Source of the DNA: Prasinococcaceae sp. CCMP 1430
Taxonomy: Eukaryota; Prasinodermophyta; Palmophyllophyceae; Prasinococcales; Prasinococcaceae
Direction of reading: 5' to 3'
Assembly: GCA_013416795.1 (NCBI GenBank)
Contig: RQSC01001001.1
Span: 2,501-43,553, forward strand
Length of the DNA: 41,053 nt
Of the stretch, positions 1 through 9,931 are shown piece by piece. The stretch's first letter is position 1; each line of letters begins with the position of its first letter. Made by a program: the position numbers and the translations under genes. Below the pieces are notes generated by a model that did no database searches, was not told the origin of the DNA, and was given only the letters and a program-made list of their open reading frames with translations.

Positions 1-1119
1 GACGCGCTCAAGGGCAGCCTCAGGGACACCATGCTGCTCGTCCGCCCCACGCTCTTTTTTGGGGTGCCGAGGGTGTGGACGAAGTTCGAAGAGGGCATGC
101 GAAAGGTCGGCGCCAAGCTGCCCGCCCCGATCTCGTGGCTCTCCAGGTGGGCCAAGGCGGTGGGGGCGCGCGACTTTCAGGCGCGCTGCGACGGCGGCAA
201 CCCGCGGCGCGGCTGCGCCTGGCTGATCGCCGACAGGCTGGTCTTCTCGCAGACGCGCAAGGCACTCGGGCTCGACCAGTGCCACGCGCTCGTGTCGGGC
301 GCGGCGCCCGTGCCGGTCGACACGCTGCGCTACTTCGGCAGCATTGGCATGCACGTGCTGGAGGTGTACGGCATGAGCGAAAACACGGGCCCCGCGCTCT
401 TCGGCCGCAACTACATGTACAAGCCGGGCTCGGTGGGCACGCCCATCCCCGCCACCGAGGTGCGCATCGACCACGTGCCTGGCCGCGACCCGCCCGGCGA
501 GGGGGAGGTCCTCCTGCGCGGCCGTCACGTCATGCTGGGCTACCTGCGCGACGAGGCCAAGACGCGCCAGGCGATCGACGAGGAGGGCTATCTCCACACG
601 GGCGACGTCGGGCGCGTTGACGCTGAGACGGGCGCGTACTACATCACGGGCCGCATCAAGGAGCTGCTCATCACGGAGGGCGGCGAGAACGTCGCGCCGG
701 TGCCGATCGAGGCGGCGATCCGGGAGCAGCTCCCCGCGCTCTCCCAGGTGGTGGTGGTGGGCGACAGACGCAAGTACCTCACCTGCCTCGTCACCCTCCA
801 GCAGCAGGGCTCGGAGCTCGAGGGCTTCAGCGACGAGCTCGTGGGAGAGAGCAGGCGCCTGGTTGAGGAAGTGAGCACGGGCAAGGACGCGGTGCGCAAC
901 ACGTCGTGGGGGGACTACATCGCCGCTGGGATCCGGCGCTACAACACCTCCGATGCCGTCGTGTCCAACGCAGCGCGCGTGCAGAAGTTCGCGCTGCTTC
1001 CGCTCGACTTCTCCGTGCCCGGCGGGGAGCTCACTCCGACGCTCAAGCTCGTGCGCCCGACCATACTCAAGAAGTACAGCAACATCATCGACGCCATGTA
1101 CGAAGGCGCGCGCAAGTGA
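1..1119 (+). CDS. Long-chain acyl-CoA synthetase, bubblegum (ACSBG) type, 3' part
   Basis: This is the C-terminal part of an AMP-forming long-chain fatty acid CoA ligase, which activates fatty acids with ATP and CoA. The frame is open from base 1, so the 5' end lies outside the window. The first visible residues, DALKGSLRDT followed by VRPTLFFGVPRVW, match the ACSBG block just after the ATP-binding motif. Further on come YGMSENTG (adenine-binding motif), EGYLHTGDVGRVD (the TGD ribose-binding motif) and GRIKELLITEGGENVAPVPIE-type sequence near 645-705, which is diagnostic of the bubblegum subgroup because of GGENVAPVPIE. About 372 residues are visible without an intron, ending at TGA 1117-1119. 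It is convergent with the next gene, 281 bases away. The family call is firm; chain-length preference cannot be read from sequence. Confidence 0.9.
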   Translation, partial: DALKGSLRDTMLLVRPTLFFGVPRVWTKFEEGMRKVGAKLPAPISWLSRWAKAVGARDFQARCDGGNPRRGCAWLIADRLVFSQTRKALGLDQCHALVSGAAPVPVDTLRYFGSIGMHVLEVYGMSENTGPALFGRNYMYKPGSVGTPIPATEVRIDHVPGRDPPGEGEVLLRGRHVMLGYLRDEAKTRQAIDEEGYLHTGDVGRVDAETGAYYITGRIKELLITEGGENVAPVPIEAAIREQLPALSQVVVVGDRRKYLTCLVTLQQQGSELEGFSDELVGESRRLVEEVSTGKDAVRNTSWGDYIAAGIRRYNTSDAVVSNAARVQKFALLPLDFSVPGGELTPTLKLVRPTILKKYSNIIDAMYEGARK

Positions 1120-1400
1120 GCCTCGCGGGCGCGGCCGTGGCCCCCCACGCGCGCTGCGTCGCGGAGGGCACACCCAGTATACAAACGGGACCGGAATATA
1201 TGTTTCGCTCAGCTGCACGCTCGCGCGTAAGAGTGTGTGCGGCGTGCGGCCGCTGGCTGGGTCCGGACTCCGGATGCGCTCCTTTACATCTCAGTTGCAT
1301 CGTAGTTGCTTGAGCTTGGCCTCCATTCATGGCGCCCGTGGCGCCGGCCTATATGCGAGCGTGCGCGCAGGGCACGCTCGTACGCGCGCGGCGCCACCTA

Positions 1401-3518
1401 CTACGGGGTGCTGCCACCGTTGCCGTTGTTGGAAACGACGAGCGACGCAAGCGCAACGACGTCCTCGGTGGTGATCGAGCCGTCACCGGTCATGTCACCG
1501 GCAGACGTGATGCATGGCGACTCCACGATGCCGCTGATGACCGCGTTCTGCAGCACCGTGAGGTCGGCGACGTTCACGTTGCCGTCGTTGTTGACGTCGC
1601 CGGAGCCGTCTGCCGCGCACGCGTCCGCCTGGACCGCGGAGCAAATCTCGTCCGCCTGAGGACAGCAGTCGCCGACGATCGCGCACACGACGGCGTCGCA
1701 GCCGCAGCCGTTGGAGGTGTACGCGCCGCAGTCGGCAGCCTCGCACGCGGGCGGGTCGGCGGGGCACTCATTGACATCCGCCAGCGCCGGCGAGGTCTTG
1801 TACATGTCGCAGCTGGCAGGGTCGGTGGCGGTGTTGCACGAGCCGTCGCCGTCCCTCTCGGTGGCCGCGTCCCCGACCTTGTACATCGAGGTGGAGCCCG
1901 TGATGGCGTTGGCGACGATGAGCATGTCGGCGCAGATGGGCGAGACGGCGGCCGGCACGAAGACCATGCTCTCGGGACCCACGTCCAGCGAGTTCAACGT
2001 GAAGTTGTTCGCCTCGACCTGATCGGCGATGTTCGTGTCGCCGAAGTTCCGGCGGTTGATGAAGTCGTTGAAGACGGGCGCCGTCGGGTCGGTCATGTCG
2101 TACGTCATGATGCCGCTCACGCGCTCGAGGGCAATGAAGACGACGGTCTTGCCGCTGGAGAGCTTGCCGACGGTCGCGGCTTCGGGCTCGGGCCCCTTGT
2201 CGTCGGAGCGGTCGTCGAAGTTGTTCTCGTCGTCGTTGGAGTTGAAGAACTCCGAGTTCACCGAGGCGGTCTTCTCCTCGAAGGCCGACCCGCTGTCGTA
2301 CACGAGCTCGAGGCCGTCGGGGTTGGCCTGGAAGACGGAGAAGGAGCGGCTGCCGAACGCGGTGATGGTGGAGCACTCCAGGTTGCCGCTGTCGTCGAAC
2401 TCCGCAGGGTACGCGTTGGTCACTGCGAGGCGGCCGAGCTTCGCGTTGTCGCGGATCAGCGCGTCCGTCGGGCAGTTGGTGGTCAGATCGCCCAGCCTCA
2501 CCTCCTCGCTGAAATCGTCCTCGTCGCGCGAGCTTCCCTCGTTGGCCGTGATGATGTAGTCCACGCCGTTGAGCGAGAGGAACGCCACGCCGTCGGGCTG
2601 GTTCATGAGCGTCACGTTGACGCCGTCCCAGCTCCCAGCGATGTTGATGCCGCCGTCCTCGTCGGACGGGTCCATGACAGCGGTCGGGTACGCGAGCCCG
2701 TCGACGTAGGTGAAGGTGCGCGACGCCATGTCGAAGGCAGCGCCGGCGTTGTTGTCCTGCAGGACGATGTAGAGGGTCTGGCCGTCGTCGGAGAACGCGC
2801 TGCCCTCAGGCTCGAGGTCCGCGGACGGGTTGTTGGCGTTGGGTCCGAAGAGGCGCACGCCCCGGGCGAGGAGCTCCTCCGTGGTGAATCCGTCGAAGGT
2901 GTAGGTCTCGGCGGCGATCACGTTCACCGAGGCCACTGGCTCGGTGGTGATCTCCACGTCGACGATGGTCACGCCGCCCACGGGATCCTCGTTGTTCGGG
3001 TTGAAGTCGAAGGAACCTTCGTTGACGCACGCCACCGCGGTCTTGTTGCCGTTGATGCTGATGGCCTCCGGATGCGAGCCGGCGTCGGCCGAGGCGAGGA
3101 GGAGGCCCGTGATGGGGTCGATGAACGCGAGCTTGCCATCAGCCTGGACCGGGTCGGCCCGGACGGCGGCGACGATGACGCCATCGGCGGCGACGACGCC
3201 CTGCACGCTCTCGCCGGTGAAGCCGGGATCGGCCGCCTGAACGAGCGAGATGACGTCGATGGACCGGACCTTTTGCGGGTTGGTGGGATCGACGAGCGTG
3301 ATCACGTCCACGAGCCCGCTGTTCGCGTTCGTCACGTACGCGTTGCGCGTCGCGGTGTCGTACGCGACCTGCTCGGCGGCATCCTCGTCGTACACGCCGC
3401 TCTCGTAGGTGCCGATCCACTGCAGCTGCGTGAATTGCGCGGCGGCGACGCTGGCCGCCGCCGCGAGCGCCGCCGCGACGAGCATCGACGCGCTCGCCGC
3501 GCGCGAGCGCGCCGCCAT
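1401..3518 (-). CDS. Secreted MSP130-like (choice-of-anchor I) protein with dockerin-like C-terminus
   Basis: A 705-residue intronless secreted protein. I start it at the ATG at 3518 because it gives a clean signal peptide (basic MAARSR, then LVAAALAAAASVAAAQ). An in-frame ATG at 3545 is the alternative; the open frame reaches further up but looks non-coding. The mature protein opens with WIGTYESGVYDEDAAEQVAY, typical of the choice-of-anchor I beta-propeller domain of bacteria, which is homologous to the sea urchin biomineralisation glycoprotein MSP130. Acidic Asp/Asn-rich loops run through it. Then comes a Cys-rich segment (about residues 575-635), and from residue 640 two dockerin type I-like calcium repeats, DVNNDGNVNVADL and DMTGDGSITTEDV. 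It probably acts at the cell surface or extracellular matrix. The domain is mostly bacterial, so ancient transfer is plausible. No catalytic function is claimed. Confidence 0.85.
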   Translation of the reverse strand: MAARSRAASASMLVAAALAAAASVAAAQFTQLQWIGTYESGVYDEDAAEQVAYDTATRNAYVTNANSGLVDVITLVDPTNPQKVRSIDVISLVQAADPGFTGESVQGVVAADGVIVAAVRADPVQADGKLAFIDPITGLLLASADAGSHPEAISINGNKTAVACVNEGSFDFNPNNEDPVGGVTIVDVEITTEPVASVNVIAAETYTFDGFTTEELLARGVRLFGPNANNPSADLEPEGSAFSDDGQTLYIVLQDNNAGAAFDMASRTFTYVDGLAYPTAVMDPSDEDGGINIAGSWDGVNVTLMNQPDGVAFLSLNGVDYIITANEGSSRDEDDFSEEVRLGDLTTNCPTDALIRDNAKLGRLAVTNAYPAEFDDSGNLECSTITAFGSRSFSVFQANPDGLELVYDSGSAFEEKTASVNSEFFNSNDDENNFDDRSDDKGPEPEAATVGKLSSGKTVVFIALERVSGIMTYDMTDPTAPVFNDFINRRNFGDTNIADQVEANNFTLNSLDVGPESMVFVPAAVSPICADMLIVANAITGSTSMYKVGDAATERDGDGSCNTATDPASCDMYKTSPALADVNECPADPPACEAADCGAYTSNGCGCDAVVCAIVGDCCPQADEICSAVQADACAADGSGDVNNDGNVNVADLTVLQNAVISGIVESPCITSAGDMTGDGSITTEDVVALASLVVSNNGNGGSTP

Positions 3519-4381
3519 CGCGATCGATCGACCCCGGGCGTACATTCGCCGCTCGCTCTGTGGCGCCGCCCCTGCGCGCGCCGCGCGTGCGCGCTCGATC
3601 CGGCAGCGGCATCGGATCCACGTGCACACTTTTCGTTGCCAGACGTGGCATTTGATGGCGCACGATCGCAGTGGCGGCCCCAAAAATCGGTTGCCGCGTG
3701 GCGCGAATGAGGGCATCTTTGAGCATCTGCCCGCATGCCGTGTGAACGCCCCCAGGCGCAGCAAGTGCCAGAAGACACGCTTCGTATCTGGCGCGAGCAG
3801 GAGCTTCCATCACAAGGCGCTACGATGTGATAGAGTACTCACGAGGTGCACCAACGTTGAAAGGGTGACAGGTAGAGTCTAACATGGCACCGCCAGGCGC
3901 TGGCTCCAGCTCATTGTCCGTGCTTCCGAGGGAGGACCACCCGAGCGCAGGGTGCTCCTCCGTCCTCGGAGTGCTCCGAGTAGGTGCGTCTCACGCGCTG
4001 TGCGGGGCCGCCCGTCCGTGCCGCCGGGCGTGGCCTCACCACGCGTGCCGAGCGTGGTCACCACGCTCGCCAAGCATCTGGGAGGGCTGAGGACCGCGCC
4101 GACCTCCTCGGCGAACCCTCGACGCCGGCGGTCGTGATTTGACCGGGTTCGGGTCAGACGTCAGGGTGTGTTGGAATGTGAATGTGCACGTGTTCAATGC
4201 ATCGCGTTGTAAAATGTCGGAAAAGATCACATGTAACCACGGGATACTCATGTAAGGCGTTCGGTAGCGCATCATCAAAACGAAAGCAAACGGGGGAAAG
4301 ACAAAGAAGGCGTTGCCGCTGGCAGGTGCCACAGCGTGCGCACGCGGCGAGGGGTGCGCCCCCCCCCCTTTGCTTCCCCNG
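3519..4381. other. Intergenic/5' region between divergent genes
   Basis: No recognisable gene. It should hold the promoter of the MSP130-like gene, including the recurrent motif GCATTTGATGGCG at 3649-3660, and the 5' region of the HEAT-repeat gene. Bases 4140-4310 are relatively AT-rich. At 4358-4381 a pyrimidine tract ends in an undetermined base (N at 4380) followed by G. Confidence 0.5.
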
Positions 4382-6720
4382 AGCGCATGCCTGGTGGAGC
4401 CTCGCGCTCCCCCGCCCGGCGCGCCCGACCTCCCGTGGGAATTGCCCGCCGCGGTCGCCGTCGCGGCCGCCGCGCTCGAGGCGACCGAGGCTGACGCGGA
4501 CGCGGACGACGTGCGTACGGTGCGCGAGCGGTCGATCGTTGCGCTCGCGCGCTGCGTGACTGATGTTGCTTCCTCGGTGCGCGCGGACGCCGCGGACGCG
4601 CTGCGGCCGCGCCTCGGCGACGCTGCTGCGACGGTGCGCTCGGCAGCGCTGCGGGGACTGCGCGCCGCCGCGGAGGACGGTGTGGCACTCGAGGAGGTCG
4701 ACGGCGCCGTGGACTCGCTCGAGGCGGTCAACGGCCTCGCGGAGCTGCGCGCCCCCGTCCCCGACACCGCAGCGCGCGAGCTGCTCGCCGCGACGTTCGG
4801 CGCGGTGCTCTTCGCGCAGCAGCCGTACATGCCGCGCTCGGCGGAAACCTCGTGGGCGTCGCTGCGGCTCGTCGCTCGGCTCGCGCCGCCCGACGTGAGC
4901 ATGCATGCGCTGGCCGACTTGTGCCAGGCGGAGGGTGAGCGGGAGGAAGAGAGGGCGACGGCGCTCGAGCTCATCAACAAGGTGCTGGACGAGGTCGTGG
5001 AGGGCTCCAAGGCCCCGGACGCGCAGGCGGCGACGCCGGAGCGCTTCCAGGAGGCCAGCGCGCGCCTGCTCGACGCGCTCTCCTCGCCGATCGCGCTCAG
5101 CGCCGAGGTGCACGGGCCTCTCGTGCACGCGTGGGAGGAGCGCGCGGACGGCAAGCGCGCCGGGCCCGTCGAGGCGGCGGGCGGCCTCCCCGCGGAGGCG
5201 CTCGCGCGCCTAGCGCGGAGGTGCTTCGCGTGCGGCATGGTGGCAAGGCTGTCCATCCAGACCCAGGCGGCCCTGCGCGGCGAGGACGTGCGGCGCACAG
5301 CGAATCGCATGGTGCCCTACGTCGTCGAGGTGATACGCGCCGCGACGTCGTCGCGAGCTCTCGCGCGTGCGCGCCGGGCACCGCGGCGCTCGCTGGCTGA
5401 CTCGCTCCCTCTCTCGCGCGCGCTCGCGCGCGCGCAGGTGTACAGAGGGCTGCCGCCGTGGTCGAGCGTCGACGTGCGCACGAACGCCACGGCCACGCTG
5501 ACCCTGCTCGAGCAGGCGGTGGCCAAGCGCACGGCCGAGCGCGGAGAGAAACAGTCCGCGGAGCCCAAGGCCGAGCTGTGGGCGCCGGCCACGGCAAAGG
5601 AGGCCCACCACATCATTCGCCCGCAGCAGTCCGCCGGCACCGGTGCCGATGGCGGCTCGCGGGCCGTGGCGCCCGCGCTCGGCCAGGTGGTCGATGCCAT
5701 CGCCGCGGCGCAGCGCCTGATGTGGCTCGCGTGCAACATAGAGAGCTCGTCGCTGCCGTCCTCCATCCCGCTGCTGCTGCCGCCCACGCTGGCGGCGATC
5801 GACCACTGGTGCGTGTCCGTGAAGACGTGCGGCCTCAACGCGCTGTGCATGCTGGCGGAGAAGGACGAGCGCGCGGCGGTCGAGCTGCGCGCCCACTCGG
5901 CGCTCCTGCGCGACGCCGTGACGCACGCGCTGTGCGGCTGCCGCGAGGCAGCTTGGCCCGCGGCCACCATGGCGGCGATGAGCCTGAGCCTCGTCCTCGG
6001 CGAGGACGACCGAGCGTGGTACATGGCCATTCTCGAGGTGCGGGCGCGTGCGCGAGCGCGCCGGAATGGGACAGAGGGAGGTTGTGTGTGTGGGGGGGGG
6101 GGGGGGCTGCAGAGGCGGCGAGCGCCTCAATTGCGCACGAGCTCGTCAGGCTGACACCCTCGCCCGGCGCGCTCGCTTCGCCGCCGCACCCACGCGGTGC
6201 CGCACACGCGCGGCAGGCGTACGTCGCCGACGCGGAGATGCACCCGCACAATGTCGAGCGCAACCTCACCTGGCTGAAAACAGCCCCGTACATCCTCGAG
6301 GCGTGCGGCCTGCCACTCGTGAAGCTTCTCGGTCGCATCGTGCCGCTGCTCACGGGCTTCCTGCGGCAGTGCGCGGCGAGCGGTCGCGACAATGCAGGCG
6401 CCAGAAACGGAGTCGACGCAACCACCTACGCGATGGTTTCAAACGTCTCGCAGTGCGTGGAGGCCATGTGCAAATCCGCGTGGCCGCGCATGCACGCGCA
6501 CGCGCGCGCGCTGGATGAGGAGCTCCACGACTGCCAGCGGCTATTCTTGGAGCGCGAAGACGCGCCCACGCTGAGGCAAGACATGGCGACGGCGCGTGCC
6601 ATTGGCGGGGCGAGGCAGGCGCTGTCGGCGGTCATGGAAAGCGCGGCGCAGGCGGAGGCGAACGTCGCCGCGATGGGACGCAGCACGCTCGACGACGCGC
6701 GCGCGCGGGAGCGCGTGTGA
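4313..6720 (+). CDS. HEAT/ARM-repeat protein, possibly TTI2-like
   Basis: The open frame begins at 4313 but has no in-frame ATG before the repeats. The true first exon is probably missing, and the exon may begin at 4382, just after an N that could hide a splice acceptor. Exons: to 5329, 5438-6037 and 6217-6720. The introns 5330-5437 and 6038-6216 are GT-AG; the first keeps the frame open, but removing it joins MVPYVVE to VYRGLPPW. The protein (about 660-685 residues) consists of alpha-helical repeats; examples are VRERSIVALARCVTD and AALRGLRAAAED. The last third (helical pairs around PLLLPPTLAAIDHW and LVKLLGRIVPLLTGFL) resembles TELO2-interacting protein 2 of the TTT chaperone complex for PIKK kinases. 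That assignment is weak; HEAT/ARM repeat protein is the safe name. It ends convergently with the FNT gene. Confidence 0.6.
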
Positions 6721-6921
6721 GCAGGACGGTGCAGTCTACAGTACGTAGTGTAATAATGCGGCTGGCGCTTTCGCAGCGCGCGCCCGTGGTGCGACCAGTC
6801 TGTCAGTGGTGCCGTGCACGTGCGCCGTCCCCCGTTCGGGGCCCGAGCATTCCAATCCCCTGAGCGCCGATGAGCTCGCGCCCTGCACAAACCGGGGCCG
6901 TCTCCGCCGTCGGTTCCGGCC

Positions 6922-7731
6922 TCACTTCCCGCGGCCGTAGGCGAAGTAGTGGATGCAGACGACGAACACCGCGGCGCCCAGGGTGTTGCCGATGGTCACG
7001 GGGATGATGTTGTTGAACAGCATCTGCGGCACGCTGACGGGCGCGCCGGCGAGCATGCCCTGCGGGATGAGGAGCATGTTGGCGACGCTGTGCTCGAAGC
7101 CGAGCGCCACGAACGCACTGACCGGCAGCGTGACGGCGAGCATCTTGCCCGTGACGGTCTGCGAGGCGGTCGCGCCCCACACAGCGAGGCACACCAGCCA
7201 GTTGCCCAGCACTCCCTTGGCCACGGCCGCCGCGAATGGCGCCGACACCTTGGCGACTGCCACGCCGGCCGCCGCGGCGGACACCGCGGGCGACGCCGTC
7301 GCCTGCGCCACGCACGCCAGCCACGCCAGGAGGAGCGCGCCCACGAAGTTGCCCGCGTAGGAAGCGCACCAGCTGCGCACGAGCGCCGCCTTATCGACCG
7401 CGCCCGTCAGCAGGCCGCTGAGCATCACCATGACGTTGCCGGTGTAGAGCTCCGCCCCCGTGAGCACCACCAGGCTCAGGCCGGTGGGCAAGCCCACGAG
7501 GCCCTTGAGGATGTCGGTGAGCCCTGGGTTGGCGGCGGCGAGCGCCGGGCTGGCACCGCCCACCTTGACCATGAGCGCGCCGCCCATGCCGATCAGCATG
7601 CCCGCCGAGATGCCGAGCACGAAGGTCTTGGCGATGCTGTACGAGGCCTTGGCCTTGCTCGCACCCACCAGCGCGTTGAAGACCGCCGGCGGCGGCAGCG
7701 CGAGGCCGGGCGCGGGCGCAAGGCTGGGCAC
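6922..7731 (-). CDS. Formate/nitrite transporter (FNT) family channel
   Basis: A roughly 269-residue polytopic membrane protein of the FNT family, pentameric channels carrying formate, nitrite, hydrosulfide or lactate with protons. Family signatures are intact: LVVLTGAELYTGNVMV (first half), LGNWLVCLAVW, and GFEHSVANMLLIPQGM, which includes the central pore His. Six membrane segments can be counted. In algae, members (NAR1 group) move nitrite or bicarbonate/formate at plastid or plasma membrane; the substrate here is unknown. The open frame starts after a stop at 7789-7791 with no ATG before the conserved LVGASKAKASYSIAK region; the frame can only start at GTG 7731. A small upstream exon, a non-ATG start or a sequence error is therefore needed. 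It lies only 79 bases from the divergent exonuclease ATG. Confidence 0.85.
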   Translation of the reverse strand: MPSLAPAPGLALPPPAVFNALVGASKAKASYSIAKTFVLGISAGMLIGMGGALMVKVGGASPALAAANPGLTDILKGLVGLPTGLSLVVLTGAELYTGNVMVMLSGLLTGAVDKAALVRSWCASYAGNFVGALLLAWLACVAQATASPAVSAAAAGVAVAKVSAPFAAAVAKGVLGNWLVCLAVWGATASQTVTGKMLAVTLPVSAFVALGFEHSVANMLLIPQGMLAGAPVSVPQMLFNNIIPVTIGNTLGAAVFVVCIHYFAYGRGK

Positions 7732-7810
7732 GGGCTCGGGCGCAGAGCGCGGGCGATACGCGCACGCGCGGCATGCGCCGCTGCCGCGTCACCTCCGCGT
7801 GAGTCCCGTG

Positions 7811-9041
7811 ATGATGGCAACGCTGGCCGATGCATACGCCCCCGCAGAACGCCGCGCGGCGCGGCGAATCGTGCTTGTCGATGCGTCGCCCGTGCTGTAT
7901 CGCTCGTTCCACTCCAAAGGACTCGCCGGGCTGCGCACGACGAGCGGCGTGCCGACATCGGCTGTGTACGGGCTGTGCGCTCACGTGCTCGCCCTGCTCG
8001 AATCCAACCCGCACGCTGCGGCTGTGGTCTTCGACGCGCCAGGCGGCAGCGAGGCCCGCCGCGAAATCCACGACGGCTACAAGGCCGGCCGCCCCCCGAT
8101 GCCCGATGAGCTGCGCGCACAGCTTCCGCTCGCTCAGGAGATGGTCGAGCTCATGGGTGTGCGCGCGCTCAGAGTAGAGGGCGTGGAGGCGGACGACACG
8201 ATCGCCACGATCGCGAAACGCCTGTCTGGAGATGACACGCTCGTGCAGATCGTCTCCTCAGACAAGGACTTTTTCCAGCTGCTTGAGACGGGGCGGGTGG
8301 AGATGCTGCGGCCCGTGGCGGCGGGCACGTCCGAACCATACACGGAGGGGGACTTCCGCGAGGACTGGGGCCTCGAGCCAGCGCAATTTTTGGACGTCCT
8401 TGCACTCATGGGGGACTCGGCGGACAACATTCCTGGTCTGAAGGTACGCCAGCGCGCGCGCGATGGATCGCGCGCGTGCCGATGCACGCTGCCCGACGGA
8501 AAGGGTCTGCTCGTGCGCGTGGGCGTGCATCGCCATGTGCTGACGTGACCCTTGCTCTCTGTGCGCTGCGGTGTGCGCGCAGGGCGTTGGCAAGAAGACC
8601 GCCATGAAGCTGCTCGCACAGTTTGGCGATCTCGAAAGCGCGATCGCCAACGCGGAGCAGGTGAAGGGCAAGCTGGCGCGCGAGGGGCTCATGCACAACG
8701 CGGATCAGGCGCGATTGAGCCGCGTCCTTGCTGCCCCCAGGTTCGACGTCGATGTGGGTGCAGCCTTGGGGGTCAACACCGATGAGGATGTCGCGCGCGC
8801 GCTGGCCGTCGACTTGGCAGGCGTTGACGTCGACGCCACGCACGCCGCCATGGACGCGCTGCAGCTGAAGCGATTTCGGCCGCGCTGGGACGAGCTCGTC
8901 GAGGCCGCGCGCATCGTCGCCGCGCAGCCATGGGCCGTGGACGCTGGCAGCGGCGGCGGTGGCGGCGGCGCGCCCGCGGGCCGCGCGCACGTGGACGGTG
9001 ACTTCCTCCGATCCGCCGACGAGGAGCAGCTGCCGTTCTGA
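7811..9041 (+). CDS. 5'-3' exonuclease (Pol I N-terminal/FEN-like)
   Basis: Exons 7811-8443 and 8583-9041, with one GT-AG intron of 139 bases; splicing restores NIPGLK-GVGKKTAMKLL. The protein has 363 residues. It matches the 5'-3' exonuclease domain of bacterial DNA polymerase I and the free-standing plant and algal versions. Metal-binding acidic residues are present: RIVLVDASPVLYRSFH at the start, VVFDAPGGSEARREIHDGYK, VEGVEADDTIATIA, VSSDKDFFQLL and MGDSADNIPG. The last leads into the helix-three-turn-helix DNA-binding motif. There is no polymerase domain. It probably removes RNA primers or flaps, perhaps in an organelle, although no clear transit peptide is visible. ATG 7811 is followed at once by ATG 7814. 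The C-terminus carries a Gly-rich linker and ends EEQLPF. Confidence 0.88.
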
Positions 9042-9931
9042 GCGCGAGCTCGGGCCCGCCCCGCGCCCCGCGCGCGCCGCATGCGTGCTCACAGCCGCCA
9101 GGGCTGAGCGCGTGACCGCGGAGCCCAGCCCGGTGAGGACGCGGCGCGCCCGCCATAAGTCCCCCACCCGCCCACACACACGCTCGCTGCGGCCGCGCGG
9201 CGCGCCGCGAGCGGAGGGGCGCGCGCGCGATCGACCACGTTCGTTGTCTCAATTAAACCAATGTCACATGTACCCACGGGCGATCTCCCATGTGGTGCGC
9301 GCCTTTTGACCCTCTCGATTTGATGGGGTGGTGGGGGGGGGGGCGCTCTGCGTGCCTCCCCGCGTCGGTTGCCGCCGCGGCCCATTTCCCGCCCGCCGCC
9401 GCTCGGAAAAAAAAAAAAAAAAGAGCGCGTCATTACGACTATCGCTCCATCATCGCTGTGCTCATCACTCATCGCCGCGACCGCGGACGCCGCCTCCGCA
9501 TCCGCCTCCGACCTCAATCGACCGCGGCATCGTTCGTCGCGCCGCCCCGTCCGCCCGGCCCTGCCCATCATTCATGGGAGGTGCGACCCGATGACGCGGC
9601 GGCGTGACGAGGTACGCGCCGCGGCACTTTGGCCTGGGCTTGGGCTTTGGCCTGGGTTCGTTGGCGCGGGAGCGCGCGCGCGGCGTACTGCGGCGGCGGG
9701 AACCCCAACACACACACAGTGCAGAAAAGAGAAGTGTGTTTGTGTTTTTTTTTTTTACGCGGCCTGGTTTTTTTTTCGCGCCGCGGTGCGTTTTGGCGTA
9801 GGATGGCGGGTGGGGCGCGGGCCTCGGATCGACGGGAGCGGCGCGGCGAAAGTGGGTCCGGCCGGAGGGTGTTCAGGTGCGGAAGGGGGCGGACGCGCGA
9901 TGGCCCCGTACGGCCAGGAGCGAAGGATTGA
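9042..9931. other. Intergenic region with homopolymer tracts
   Basis: No gene with recognisable homology. It contains a G-run (about 9332-9341), an A-run of about 15-16 bases near 9406-9421, T-runs near 9746 and 9770, and the motif CGATTTGATGGGG at 9317-9328. A short frame from ATG 9803 is in phase with the MATH exon but is cut by TGA 9929-9931; it may be a first exon joined by a small unresolved intron. Confidence 0.45.

Noticed and set aside
1329-3710. 793-codon plus-strand open frame opposite the MSP130-like gene
   Set aside because: Val/Arg/Gly/His-rich antisense shadow of a GC-rich coding strand, with no domain.
9929-9931. TGA in phase with the MATH exon as a second selenocysteine codon
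   Set aside because: The flanking sequence is low-complexity with no redox motif; an unplaced first exon is simpler.
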